Part shown: piece after piece, positions 24,768 through 33,466 of the stretch | Numbering within the stretch: the first letter of the stretch is position 1 | Layout: every line of letters starts with the position of its first letter | DNA from: Candidatus Anammoxibacter sp. | GTDB taxonomy: Bacteria > Planctomycetota > Brocadiia > Brocadiales > Anammoxibacteraceae | Reading direction: 5' to 3' | Assembly (NCBI GenBank): GCA_021777055.1 | Contig: JAIQZO010000024.1 | Coordinates: forward strand, 310,001-374,000 | Length of the DNA stretch: 64,000 bases | Notes under the pieces: model-generated | The model's input: only the letters and a program-made list of their open reading frames with translations | The model's database searches: none | Told to the model about the DNA's origin: nothing | Translations under genes and position numbers: made by a program

Positions 24768-26657
24768 ATGCAAAAACTAAAAGACCAGGTACGGTACAGC
24801 ATACATCTAAAATTCACCATCCTTATAATTACTGTAATTCTCTTTGTAAGTACGTCACTTGTTTTATTATTTATCGTTTCTGCAAAACATGCATTTGAGA
24901 AAAAAATAATAAGACTGGGGATATCCGAAACTAGAAGCACGGCAGGCCTCGTGCAGTATGGAGTATTAACAAAGAACAAACCTATCATTGATCAGATTAT
25001 TAAAGAAATAGCACTAGAAGATGACATAGTTTATATAGAAGTATTAGACAATGACAATAATATCTTGTCAGATTACAGGAGTGATAAATATACTATATTA
25101 TATAAAGATGATAGTTCAACTATTGAACTTGAAAGTGGTATTAGGTGTTCATCTTTATCATTAAATGATAATAGTAGAGCATACGAATTTTCAAGTCCTA
25201 TACTAACTGCAAAGATCGCAGACAAAGAAATTGAAAACGAATTAAGTTCTATTATGATGTCCAATACGATAAGAAAAGATCAATATGTACAGTCACAGAT
25301 AGGCACAATTAACATTGCTTTTTCTTTAGAATATTTAAACAAAGAAATGGCCAGATTTCTCAGCATCTGCATTCTAATAGTTTCCATAGTCGTTGCAGTT
25401 TCAACACTACTCTCAATCTATTTTACAAACATGATATCCAGACCAATTAGAAAAGTTGCCAACACCGCTATGGAAATTGCAGAAGGAAACCTTTCAAAGA
25501 GGGTAAAAGTAAAATCAGAAGATGAGATTGGAATTCTAGCCAGAAACTTTAACAAAATGTCATCAATCGTACAAAAAAACATAAATGAGCTTAAAAGTGA
25601 AATTGTAGAGCGTAAAATTGCGGAAGAAGAGTTACAATCATCCAAAAGACTACTGCAGTCCATAATTGATAACACCGCTGCTGTTATATACTTGAAAGAT
25701 CTCAATAAACAATATATTTTAGTAAACAAAAGATACCTAAACGTCTTTAACATTACAAGAGAACAGATTATTGGTAAGACCGATTACGATATCTTTCCTA
25801 AAGAAACTGCAGACAACGTCAGGATGAACGACATAAAAGTACTTGTGGAGATGAAACCTTTAGAGATAGAAGAGGTTGTACCTCATAAAGATGGATTTCA
25901 CACGTACATATCTCTTAAGTTCCCTTTCTTCAAAGAAAACGGTAAGCCGTATGGAGTTTGTGGTATTTCTACGGATATCACTAAACAAAAGATGGCTTCG
26001 GAAGCGCTTCGCAAACTCCCGGGAAAAATACTTAGCGCACAGGAACATGAAAGAAAAAGGATTTCGAGAGATCTGCATGACGGACTTGGGCAAATGCTCG
26101 TAGCAACTAAACTAAAACTCGGCATAATAGAGAAAGAAGTTATTAATAATATACCGGTTAACGCCAAAGATTTATCAAGAATTAATTTACAATTTAACGA
26201 AGCATTAAATGAGCTAAGAAATATTATGCGGGATCTTAGACCAAGCTTTTTTGAAGAGATGAGTATTGGTGATATTATTTCCTGGCATTGCAGAACAATA
26301 CAAGACAATATAAATACCAAAATAATCGTACAGATTGATAGCACTATAGAGACAGACACAAAAACAAAAGACAACCTCTATAGAATATGCCAGGAGTCCA
26401 TAAATAACTCTTATAAGCACTCCGGTGGAGATACTATCTGGGTTACATTGAAATACAACTTCAACAGGAGCCATATAATATTAACTGTCATAGATAATGG
26501 CAATGGTATTGATAATATTGAATCACAATTTACTAATACAGGAAATGGTCTGGGACTTTTAACAATAAGAGAACGAACAGAACTCTTGAGCGGTAATTGT
26601 AACATAAGCAGTTCTCCTGAAAAAGGAACTGTTATTAGTATCGAAGTACCAATATAA
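24768..26657 (+). CDS. Membrane sensor histidine kinase (HAMP-PAS-HisKA_3, NarX-like)
   Basis: A 629-residue inner-membrane kinase. TM1 lies at about residues 17-40 and a periplasmic sensor at about 41-200. TM2 is at about 202-224, then come HAMP (SRPIRKVANTAMEIAEGNLS), a coiled coil and a PAS domain (about 300-410, SIIDNTAAVIYLKDLNKQYI). The HisKA_3 dimerisation domain has the phospho-acceptor His in RKRISRDLHDGLGQML, and the HATPase_c domain has ITVIDNGNGIDN-type (VIDNGNGI) and GLGLLTIRERTELL boxes. It is of the NarX/NarL type. The likely partner is the response regulator 0.9 kb downstream. The upstream binding protein probably supplies the signal. Confidence 0.92.
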   Translation: MQKLKDQVRYSIHLKFTILIITVILFVSTSLVLLFIVSAKHAFEKKIIRLGISETRSTAGLVQYGVLTKNKPIIDQIIKEIALEDDIVYIEVLDNDNNILSDYRSDKYTILYKDDSSTIELESGIRCSSLSLNDNSRAYEFSSPILTAKIADKEIENELSSIMMSNTIRKDQYVQSQIGTINIAFSLEYLNKEMARFLSICILIVSIVVAVSTLLSIYFTNMISRPIRKVANTAMEIAEGNLSKRVKVKSEDEIGILARNFNKMSSIVQKNINELKSEIVERKIAEEELQSSKRLLQSIIDNTAAVIYLKDLNKQYILVNKRYLNVFNITREQIIGKTDYDIFPKETADNVRMNDIKVLVEMKPLEIEEVVPHKDGFHTYISLKFPFFKENGKPYGVCGISTDITKQKMASEALRKLPGKILSAQEHERKRISRDLHDGLGQMLVATKLKLGIIEKEVINNIPVNAKDLSRINLQFNEALNELRNIMRDLRPSFFEEMSIGDIISWHCRTIQDNINTKIIVQIDSTIETDTKTKDNLYRICQESINNSYKHSGGDTIWVTLKYNFNRSHIILTVIDNGNGIDNIESQFTNTGNGLGLLTIRERTELLSGNCNISSSPEKGTVISIEVPI

Positions 26658-27334
26658 ATTAAACGACATCCATTCAACCAATACTCCTAATTTTTATTTG
26701 GTAAATTCACACACTGTATTGTCCAATTAAGAATTTGCTAGTATAAATTAATAAAAACATTTCCCCTTCTGGTCACTTTCTACTCGACTTTTCAAGACTG
26801 ATTTCCTCCACAAAACCGTTACGACACCTTACTTATAAATGGATTATAGCGATGCTCTACAATTATTGGGGCACTTAAGGATACGGAGTGGGGAAGAAAT
26901 CACAATCGTTCAGCAAACTACGAAAACCTGTTAATAAAATACTTGCCCTTATACCTCATCTTAAGGTTAATGACAATAGATCATTAATAATAGATCCCAT
27001 AGATTACGACGCTATGGTCTAACTTATGTCGTCTCATACGGATCTTTTGTAATTCGAAAAGACCACTTATTTTTTAAAATTAGTTTTCTACTTGGCTTTG
27101 GATTTCAATGGTGAAATCTATGGTTTCAAAAAAAAATCCATTAATCATGATGAGAAATTAAAAGAGAACAACACATTTTTAATAAAAAAAACAAAAAAAT
27201 CTTAATTTTTTTTCACAAAAATTGACCTCAAAATCAATTTAGCAAACCGCAAATAGTATTGTCAATGTAAGAAGTTTTAAAACCATTTGTTATGACGTTC
27301 ACATTCCTTGCAAAAATTAATATGGAGACACGCT

Positions 27335-27377
27335 TTGTAAGGAAATCCCCTACATCACTTGTAATGGAATCCCTTAC
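27335..27377 (+). promoter_or_regulatory. Direct repeat, possible operator of the response-regulator gene
   Basis: TTGTAAGGAAATCCCCTAC (27335-27353) is repeated 24 bp on as TTGTAATGGAATCCCTTAC (27359-27377). The outer TTGTAAGG (27335-27342) and CCTTACAA also form an inverted pair. The AATCCC(C/T)TAC part resembles the AATCACCCTAC boxes at 28.3 and 36.6 kb. It lies 30-70 bp upstream of the -35 hexamer, a normal place for an activator. Confidence 0.5.
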
Positions 27378-27406
27378 AAGCAATACAGTTAGTCACTTTG
27401 TTTATA

Positions 27407-27435
27407 TTGACAAGGATTAATGATTGTGATATATG
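27407..27435 (+). promoter_or_regulatory. Sigma-70-type promoter of the response-regulator gene
   Basis: TTGACA (27407-27412) and TATATG (27430-27435) are separated by 17 bp. Transcription would start near 27442, leaving a leader of about 134 nt before ATG 27576. Confidence 0.6.
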
Positions 27436-27575
27436 TCATATGTTTCTGAGATAGGACTAGATAATTTTTATCTATAATTTAATCTTTTGCTAATCATGTT
27501 AAAGAATAAGTAAGAAATTCTGAAACTGTAAATATTTAACCGGGCAAAACTGATTTTCGCCAGAAAAATAAAATT

Positions 27576-28211
27576 ATGATTAATATTTTAATTGCCGATG
27601 ATCACGAAATATTCCGACAGGGTCTAAAAATCCTTCTCATTTCATCTAACGATCCAGAAATAGCTATTGTAGGTGAGGTTAGTAACGGAAAAGATGCTTC
27701 CTCATTTATAGAAAAAGAGAGACCTGATGTGGCAATTCTTGATATCTCGATGCTGGAAATGAACGGATTAGAGGTTGCAAAGGAAGCTTACAAAAAGGGT
27801 CTAGAGACAAAAATCATAATACTTACCATGCACAAAGATCCCATAATGGTAAAAAAGGCATTACAATACGGTGTTTGCGGATACGTTCTTAAGGATAATG
27901 CCATAGATGACTTACTTTTCGCCATAAGATCCACAACAATTGGTGGAAAGTTTATTAGCCCGTCAATATCAGATAAGTTGTTTTCTCCCCAGAACAATAA
28001 AAATATAGATAATACAAAAAAAGATATTACCAACAGAGAAAAGGAGGTCCTCAAATTAATAACCAAGGGCTTTACAAACAAGCTTATAGCAGAAAAACTT
28101 TTTATCAGCCGTAAAACAGTAGAGACGCACCGTGCAAGAATCATGTCTAAGCTTGACATACACAATGTTGCCGGCCTCATTAAATACGCTATAAGCACTG
28201 GACTCAGCTAG
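27576..28211 (+). CDS. NarL/FixJ-type response regulator
   Basis: A 211-residue two-domain regulator. The receiver (1-120) has the acidic pocket ADDHE, phospho-acceptor Asp in VAILDISMLEMNG (about residue 54), Thr in IIILTMHKD and Lys in YVLKDNAIDDL. The C-terminal LuxR-type helix-turn-helix (about 145-205) reads ITNREKEVLKLITKGFTNKL, then IAEKLFISRKTVETH. It matches the HisKA_3 kinase class of the gene upstream. A strong terminator follows. It is a candidate binder of the CCCTA-box promoters at 28.3 and 36.6 kb, by position and motif similarity only. Confidence 0.93.
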   Translation: MINILIADDHEIFRQGLKILLISSNDPEIAIVGEVSNGKDASSFIEKERPDVAILDISMLEMNGLEVAKEAYKKGLETKIIILTMHKDPIMVKKALQYGVCGYVLKDNAIDDLLFAIRSTTIGGKFISPSISDKLFSPQNNKNIDNTKKDITNREKEVLKLITKGFTNKLIAEKLFISRKTVETHRARIMSKLDIHNVAGLIKYAISTGLS

Positions 28212-28262
28212 TTAAATAGCCATATGGCAAGACAGAACAATTAATTTTTAGTGTTTACCGTT

Positions 28263-28316
28263 AATTGGAAGCAATTGTGGTTTCAGTGCTGAAACTACAA
28301 TTGCTTCCAATTTTTT
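28263..28316 (+). terminator. Strong intrinsic terminator after the response regulator
   Basis: 24-bp arms 28263-28286 and 28289-28312 pair completely, with one G-U pair and a 2-nt spacer, and run into TTTTTT. It starts about 50 nt past the stop codon. The A-rich other flank may allow weak termination from the opposite side. Confidence 0.85.
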
Positions 28317-28328
28317 AATTACCCTCAA

Positions 28329-28421
28329 TACATACAGTAATCACCCTACAAAATACAGTAATCACCCTACAAAATACACACATTCTCCCTAATTGTTATA
28401 CACCCCTAAATAAGGTAGACT
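28329..28421 (+). promoter_or_regulatory. Promoter with phased CCCTA-box array (copy 1)
   Basis: A 21-bp unit containing AATCACCCTACAAAATAC is exactly repeated at 28334-28354 and 28355-28375, followed by a degenerate box. CCCTA cores start at 28344, 28365 and 28387. A promoter TTGTTA (28393-28398) / TAGACT (28416-28421) with a 17-bp spacer follows, and a fourth CCCTA at 28404 lies in the spacer. The array matches copy 2 at 36599-36691 in sequence and in every spacing. Downstream is only a decayed kinase gene. Confidence 0.7.
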
Positions 28422-28681
28422 TCATAATAGGTGGGAAACAAGGATGCTAATAATTTAACTACAAAAAAGGATATTTCTAGGATCATTCTGTAATGGTTAA
28501 GAAAAAGACCAGCTAACGTATAAAAGTAAAGCAAGGATAAACGGAATATTCATCTCTGTAATAAATTATAGCCGGCAGTGTGGCACAAAAAATGACTAAG
28601 CCCATGACAAAATGTGTAGCAGGATTAGATGTTCGTATGAAAAATTATAATTAGTAAACAGAAACACTTATAGCCTCAAAT

Positions 28682-28881
28682 AATATAGACGCTAATGAAA
28701 ATGTTAAATTTAGTATAAAGCTGAAGTTCTTTATTGCTATCATTTCCATAATATTGTTTACAATCGTTACTCTATAACAATCTCTTTTCTATCCGTGGCA
28801 AGAATAAAATTCTTAAAGAAAATTGAGAAGAGAGGGATATCATTATTGGTAAATAAGATTGCAAAAGAAGCAAAGATGTTT
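28682..28881 (+). pseudogene. Decayed N-terminus of a membrane sensor kinase
   Basis: Two frames together give NVKFSIKLKFFIAIISIILF, then after a frameshift TISFLSVARIKFLKKIEKRG followed by ISLLVNKIAKEAKMF and a stop. This parallels the N-terminus of the intact kinase at 24768 (VRYSIHLKFTILIITVILF ... HAFEKKIIRLGISE). The rest of the gene is gone. The region 28430-28680 upstream and 28882-29059 downstream shows no intact gene. It is a relic of a paralogous kinase whose promoter (28329-28421) is still well preserved. Confidence 0.6.
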
Positions 28882-29059
28882 TAAGCAAGGAAGAGAAAGA
28901 CAAGTAGAAAGTAGAGGAGAAAGACAACCATGGTATAAAGGTTGCCGAATCACTAAAGAGATGAGTAGTGAAAAGAGAAACATTCTTTCAGTAACATTAG
29001 TCTTATTACCAATTAATATCCTTATCCACCATTAGAAATTTATATAGTTTTAATATAGC

Positions 29060-29833
29060 ATGTTAGATTTAAAAAAAATTTTGATAAATACACAGTTAGA
29101 CGAAAAGATAAAAATTTTGGCAAAAATGGTACCCATGTCAATTAACATCATATGGAAAAACGATAAAACCGTTTTCTCTTTCTCAAATAGTGATAAAGAA
29201 CCATTATTTAATTCTCCTATCTGTTTAGGCAATGAAAAAATAGGGAAATTACAAATATCTGAAGATGGCGATATAAAAGATTTTATACTTCTGCTCATAA
29301 ATAGCACATTAATCAAAGAAAAACAGATCTCTGAAATAAATGAGCAAGTCCTATCTCTATATAATGAACTTAATCTGTTATATAGCCTGTCATCATTAAA
29401 AGCTCGGAAGGGATACAGCATAAAAGAGATGATAGATAGCCTCTTAGAGATTTGTGCCAATTTTTTTAATATAGAAAATGTGTCTTTATGGTTAATAGTT
29501 GGAGATACTGTGGATTGCACAAAATATAAAGGAACGAGACCTAGAAGAGACTCTTTTAAACTTGGTCATGGATTTATAGGGGATATAGCATGCTCAACCA
29601 CAAGTGAGATGGTAAATGCACCTATTAAAGACACTCGATGGGAAGGAGATGTTTACCCTACTACTTCAGCGATGGCCCTTTTATTAAAGGTCTGTCGTAA
29701 TAATAAAGGAATTCTTTACTTATCCAGACAAGATGGCAAACCATGGAAGACTAAAGATTTTAAATTATCTAAGGTATTTGCATATCAGTTTTCTCAGGAA
29801 ATGGAGGCTATACCTACTTTTATGTGGCAGTAA
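29060..29833 (+). CDS. GAF-domain protein
   Basis: A 257-residue cytoplasmic protein. The C-terminal half (about 115-245) is a GAF sensor domain, with IKEMIDSLLEICANFFNIEN at its start, SLWLIVGD, KLGHGFIGDIACSTTSEMVN and SAMALLLKVCRNNKGILYLS. The N-terminal half has an unclassified alpha/beta segment and a predicted coiled coil (LLINSTLIKEKQISEINEQV). There is no output domain, so it may bind a ligand and act on a partner kinase. It lies in the sensor cluster between a decayed kinase and a decayed TRAP receptor, so its original partner may be lost. Confidence 0.7.
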   Translation: MLDLKKILINTQLDEKIKILAKMVPMSINIIWKNDKTVFSFSNSDKEPLFNSPICLGNEKIGKLQISEDGDIKDFILLLINSTLIKEKQISEINEQVLSLYNELNLLYSLSSLKARKGYSIKEMIDSLLEICANFFNIENVSLWLIVGDTVDCTKYKGTRPRRDSFKLGHGFIGDIACSTTSEMVNAPIKDTRWEGDVYPTTSAMALLLKVCRNNKGILYLSRQDGKPWKTKDFKLSKVFAYQFSQEMEAIPTFMWQ

Positions 29834-29843
29834 AAAGGATTAG

Positions 29844-30070
29844 ATGAAAATACATATTTTAAAGTCTCTAATTATTTTCACATCTCAGCCCACTAGAAAA
29901 TATGTATTGCATGGTTATCTCTTTCATATGCTGAAAATGAAAAAATAATTAAGATGACAACAATTACACCTGAAGGTTCTACGAGGTCAAATATTATTAA
30001 TGACATAGATAAAGAGATAAAAACGAGAGGTAATGGTAAAGTGCAACTAAAGATTTATGAGGGTGGTTAG
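29844..30070 (+). pseudogene. Relic of a TRAP transporter substrate-binding protein (DctP type)
   Basis: The frame of ATG 29955 reads AENEKIIKMTTITPEGSTRS, then NIINDIDKEIKTRGNGKVQL and KIYEGG before TAG 30068-30070. This is the conserved start of mature DctP receptors (the '(L)APEGS...ei...gkv.l.iyPgG' signature). A signal-peptide-like start lies in another frame (ATG 29844, MKIHILKSLIIFTS), so at least one frameshift and one stop break it. The remaining ~250 residues are absent. The 245 bp between here and yceH hold no other recognised gene. Confidence 0.65.
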
Positions 30071-30339
30071 GTGGAGATGAGTGTTAATGGTAATCATGTT
30101 TATGATAATTAGAAATCACTCATTTTAGAGGTGGTTAATATTACCAACTAAAGATATGTATAAAAGAACAATGGTATCCAGGACTATTTTAGGCTCCTAC
30201 ATATGGTACATCTATGTAAATTAGGGATCTGTAGGAGGACTCTACAGATAACATTATTAAAATTACACTCGACGAAAAAGTAACAGAGCAAATAAAACGT
30301 TTATGTCACTCCCCGTTGAGTATAAAAAGGAGTATGGAA

Positions 30340-30984
30340 GTGAAAATGAATTTAACACTTAATGAAACCCGTGTAATCGGTTCACTGATTGAAAAAGAGA
30401 TAACAAGGCCGGATCTCTACCCCTTGTCTCTTAATTCATTAATCAATGCTTGTAATCAGAAAAGTAATCGGGAGCCTGTTTTGGAACTTACCGAAGATAC
30501 AGTGCAAGAGACAATTGATCAATTAATTAATAAGGGCCTTGCTAGTATTCTAAGGCGTGTGGGTAGTCGTGTGGTCAAAATGCGCCACAGATTTTATGAT
30601 TCTGGATTTGGCGGTTCTCGTTTTTCCCCTCAGGAACTTGGTATAATTTGTGTTCTGTTTCTTCGTGGGCCTGCAACTCCTGGGGAGTTACGTATAAGGA
30701 CAAGTCGCTTGTGCAAATTTAGTAATACGCTTGAGATTGAAGCAGTTCTTAAAAACCTTATGGTTCGTGATGACGGACCATTTATTGTTAAGCTTCCTAG
30801 AGAGTCAGGGAAGAGGGAACATCGTTATACTCACCTTTTTTGCGGGGAAGTAGAAGTGGTTTTCCAAAAAGTAGAATCTGGTCCGGAGGACTGCCTGATT
30901 TACAAAGATAAAGAGCAGGTCAACATTGCGGAATTTAGACTTGCCGCGGTACAGAGTAAATTGGAGGAAATTACGATTGAATAA
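30340..30984 (+). CDS. yceH: YceH / DUF480 family protein
   Basis: A protein of about 214 residues with two winged-helix domains. LTLNETRVIGSLIEKEITRP DLYPLSLNSLINACNQKSNR is the family's N-terminal signature, FGGSRFSPQELGIICVLFLRGPATPGELR the second. SD AAGGAG (30327-30332) is 7 nt before GTG 30340, which makes that or ATG 30346 the start rather than TTG 30316. Function is not established; DNA binding is plausible. A decayed copy of its 3' end lies at 33757-33866, beyond the PAS kinase gene. Confidence 0.88.
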   Translation: MKMNLTLNETRVIGSLIEKEITRPDLYPLSLNSLINACNQKSNREPVLELTEDTVQETIDQLINKGLASILRRVGSRVVKMRHRFYDSGFGGSRFSPQELGIICVLFLRGPATPGELRIRTSRLCKFSNTLEIEAVLKNLMVRDDGPFIVKLPRESGKREHRYTHLFCGEVEVVFQKVESGPEDCLIYKDKEQVNIAEFRLAAVQSKLEEITIE

Positions 30985-31438
30985 CATGCAAAGATAGCGA
31001 AAAGATGGATTGCCAAATGTCGTACTTTTGACCACTTCAGGTATAATACCAAAAGAAACCTAACGAACTGAAAATATACAGAAAATTATATATTCTCCCC
31101 TGCTTTCCATAACTACCTAAACATAGAGAAACTGATCTCCCTCTGTTAAAGCACTGGTACAACGTCTATGTTATATTGGCGATAGCCATTCGATCTAAAT
31201 TCTATTTGTTAACAAATAGTACCTAATCAGGTGGATAGGCTGAAGAAATCATACCCGTCATTGGAACGATGACGCAGTACTAATTAAATAGGTATAATCT
31301 TGTGCAAAGAAGTAATATTGTTGCTTTTCGTTGTTTTGATAGCAACATACAGTTGATTTAGTTTTTTTGACCTGTACTGTAGAGAATAGGATAAGGGTTT
31401 AAGGAATTTATAATTATGAAGAAAAGGCTGTTTAGATT
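30985..31438. other. Intergenic gap with an 18-bp palindrome
   Basis: It lies between convergent yceH and the PAS kinase gene. It contains the perfect palindrome CTATTTGTTAACAAATAG (31202-31219) and a CGTCAT/ATGACG hairpin (about 31257-31275). Neither has a T run. No gene is seen. Confidence 0.5.
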
Positions 31439-33466
31439 CTACTGTTTTATAGGTATTGAAACTTTAATTTCTGTTCCTTTCCCCAAAACAGATTCCACGT
31501 TTAAACTACCACCTAAAGATAGAGCCCTTTCATTCATTAACATATGACCTATTCCTTGCTTTTCTTTAATCTTTTCCATGTCAAGACCAAGGCCATTATC
31601 CTTAATAGACAAGCACAGCGTTTCCCCTTCAACGGTTAATTCAACCCTAACTTCAGAGGCAAAAGCATGTTTTGTTATATTCAGGAAGGTTTCTTGCACA
31701 ATACGAAAAAGTGATAATTTCACGTATGACGAAAGAACTTCGACAGGTTCATTAACTTTAATTAATGCATTTAATCCTTTTGATTTTAGTAATAAATCTC
31801 TAAGCCATTTAATAGAGGCAATGAATCCTAGGTTGTCTAGTATAACAGGGTAAAGTTCAGAAGTTAATTCCCTTATTGAATTCATTGTCTCATCTAAGAT
31901 AGGAATTAGACTGCAAATGACATCTTTAATTTCAAAAGTATTTAAAGATGTTTCATTCAAGATATAACCACATTTTATCTTAATAGCCGCTAAATTCTGC
32001 CCTACCTGCTCATGTAATATTCCAGCATATTTTTTTCGAGAAAGCTCTTCTGCTTTTGAGAACTGAAATGAGAGTTTTCGGAGGTCTTTAGTTAGTGATT
32101 TTAGCTCCTCTGATTTATGATTTAATTCATTTTCTATCAGTTTCCGATTGGTTATATCTGTCATCACTGCAAAACTGCCTATATAGCCTTTATCTACATC
32201 AACAATAGGTTCTGGTGTAACAATGACGACAACCTTTTCTCCGTCTTTCCTTATATATTCAAGCTCGTAACTTTGCTTACCTCCTTTTCTTTGTCGGATA
32301 AAGTGTTCTTCTATTATCTTATAGTTCGCATTTTCCAACAAAAAGGTAACATGAGAACCTACCATCTCATCTTTTGAATAACCCAACATCTTGCAGAGTT
32401 GGTTGTTCACAAATGTAATCACACCCTTTTCGTCTATTGACCCAAGACCTTCGTTCATGTTATCAACCAGCATACGATACTTTTTCTCACTCTCCTGAAG
32501 CGCTACCTCAGCACGCTTACGTTCAGTAATGTCCCTGCACACACCGACAAATCCAATGAGCTCTTTATTCCTAATAGCTGTACCAGTTAATAAGACAGGT
32601 ATCTCTCTCCCATTTTTTGTTAAAAGAATACTTTCGTAAGCTCTGGTTGTTCCTGTTTTTATTGCAAGATCCATCTCAACATGATGTCTCTCGTATTCTC
32701 TCTCTGGCGATAATATTTCAAAACGACTTTGGTCAATTTCCTCTTGTAAGTATCCCGACAATCTCTCTAAAGACTTATTGAGTTTTATTATTCTTCTATC
32801 CTTGTTAAGCACGATGAGACCATCACCCATAACGTCAAGATAAACCGCAGAATCTTTTAGTTTTTCTTCTACTCGTTTTCGCTCGATTATCTCAGCCAGA
32901 AGAGCTTTTATAGTTTTTGATAACTCTGCAGTGCGTTTCTGAACCGTTTCTTCTAATTTATCATGTCCCCTAAGTAGAGTTTCCTCATACCTCTTACGAT
33001 CAGAGATGTCTCTTGCCGTACCAATAACACCAATTATTTCACCGTCTGTGTTTTTTAATGGTAAATTCTTATACTCGCACAGAACCCCTGTCTTGCTAAA
33101 AGTAATTTCTTCTTGCGGACTTTCGCCCATCAACGTCTTTTTATAGAGGTTCTCGGCTTTTTTTAATTCATTTCCCTCAAAAAGAGGGGCAAATGACTTT
33201 CCTAAGAATTTCTTAGGCTTATAACCTGCGAACTTTTCAAAGATCTTATTTACGTATAGAACGTTTCCTTTATTATCACATATATAAACGAGATCATTGA
33301 CGTTATCACATAACAGTTTGAATTTCTTAAGGTCAGATTCAATTGCCTGCCGCCTGATTTCTACAGTTTCAAGTTTAGCGATTTTTTTACGTGCTTCCTT
33401 TAGCTCCTGTAAAAGCTGCTCTTTTGTCTTATCTTTATCACTTATCATGCATTGATGCCTCAGCAA
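31439..33466 (-). CDS. Soluble multi-PAS sensor histidine kinase (HisKA_3)
   Basis: A 675-residue cytoplasmic kinase. An N-terminal coiled coil (TKEQLLQELKEARKKIAKLE) precedes three PAS/PAC domains (about 45-160, 205-320 and 330-445), each ending in a 'DITERK'-type linker (ARDISDRKRYEETLL, CRDITERKRAEVAL, MTDITNRKLIENEL). The HisKA_3 domain has the phospho-acceptor His in KKYAGILHEQVGQNLAAIK, and HATPase_c carries SIKDNGLGLDMEKI and GIGHMLMNERALSLGGS. No membrane segment is present, so it senses an internal signal, possibly redox or gas through PAS. It has no adjacent regulator. It is flanked by intact and decayed yceH 3' ends. Confidence 0.9.
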   Translation of the reverse strand: MLRHQCMISDKDKTKEQLLQELKEARKKIAKLETVEIRRQAIESDLKKFKLLCDNVNDLVYICDNKGNVLYVNKIFEKFAGYKPKKFLGKSFAPLFEGNELKKAENLYKKTLMGESPQEEITFSKTGVLCEYKNLPLKNTDGEIIGVIGTARDISDRKRYEETLLRGHDKLEETVQKRTAELSKTIKALLAEIIERKRVEEKLKDSAVYLDVMGDGLIVLNKDRRIIKLNKSLERLSGYLQEEIDQSRFEILSPEREYERHHVEMDLAIKTGTTRAYESILLTKNGREIPVLLTGTAIRNKELIGFVGVCRDITERKRAEVALQESEKKYRMLVDNMNEGLGSIDEKGVITFVNNQLCKMLGYSKDEMVGSHVTFLLENANYKIIEEHFIRQRKGGKQSYELEYIRKDGEKVVVIVTPEPIVDVDKGYIGSFAVMTDITNRKLIENELNHKSEELKSLTKDLRKLSFQFSKAEELSRKKYAGILHEQVGQNLAAIKIKCGYILNETSLNTFEIKDVICSLIPILDETMNSIRELTSELYPVILDNLGFIASIKWLRDLLLKSKGLNALIKVNEPVEVLSSYVKLSLFRIVQETFLNITKHAFASEVRVELTVEGETLCLSIKDNGLGLDMEKIKEKQGIGHMLMNERALSLGGSLNVESVLGKGTEIKVSIPIKQ

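Larger units (their letters stand above)
26658..27575. other. Long intergenic gap with the response-regulator promoter
   Basis: 918 bp without a gene. The first two thirds are AT-rich with no recognised relic. The last third holds a direct repeat (27335-27377) and a good sigma-70-type promoter (27407-27435), listed separately. Confidence 0.6.

Noticed and set aside
28334-28375. Tandem 21-bp repeats as a possible CRISPR
   Set aside because: Only two exact units with no unique spacers; position and promoter context fit regulator binding sites.
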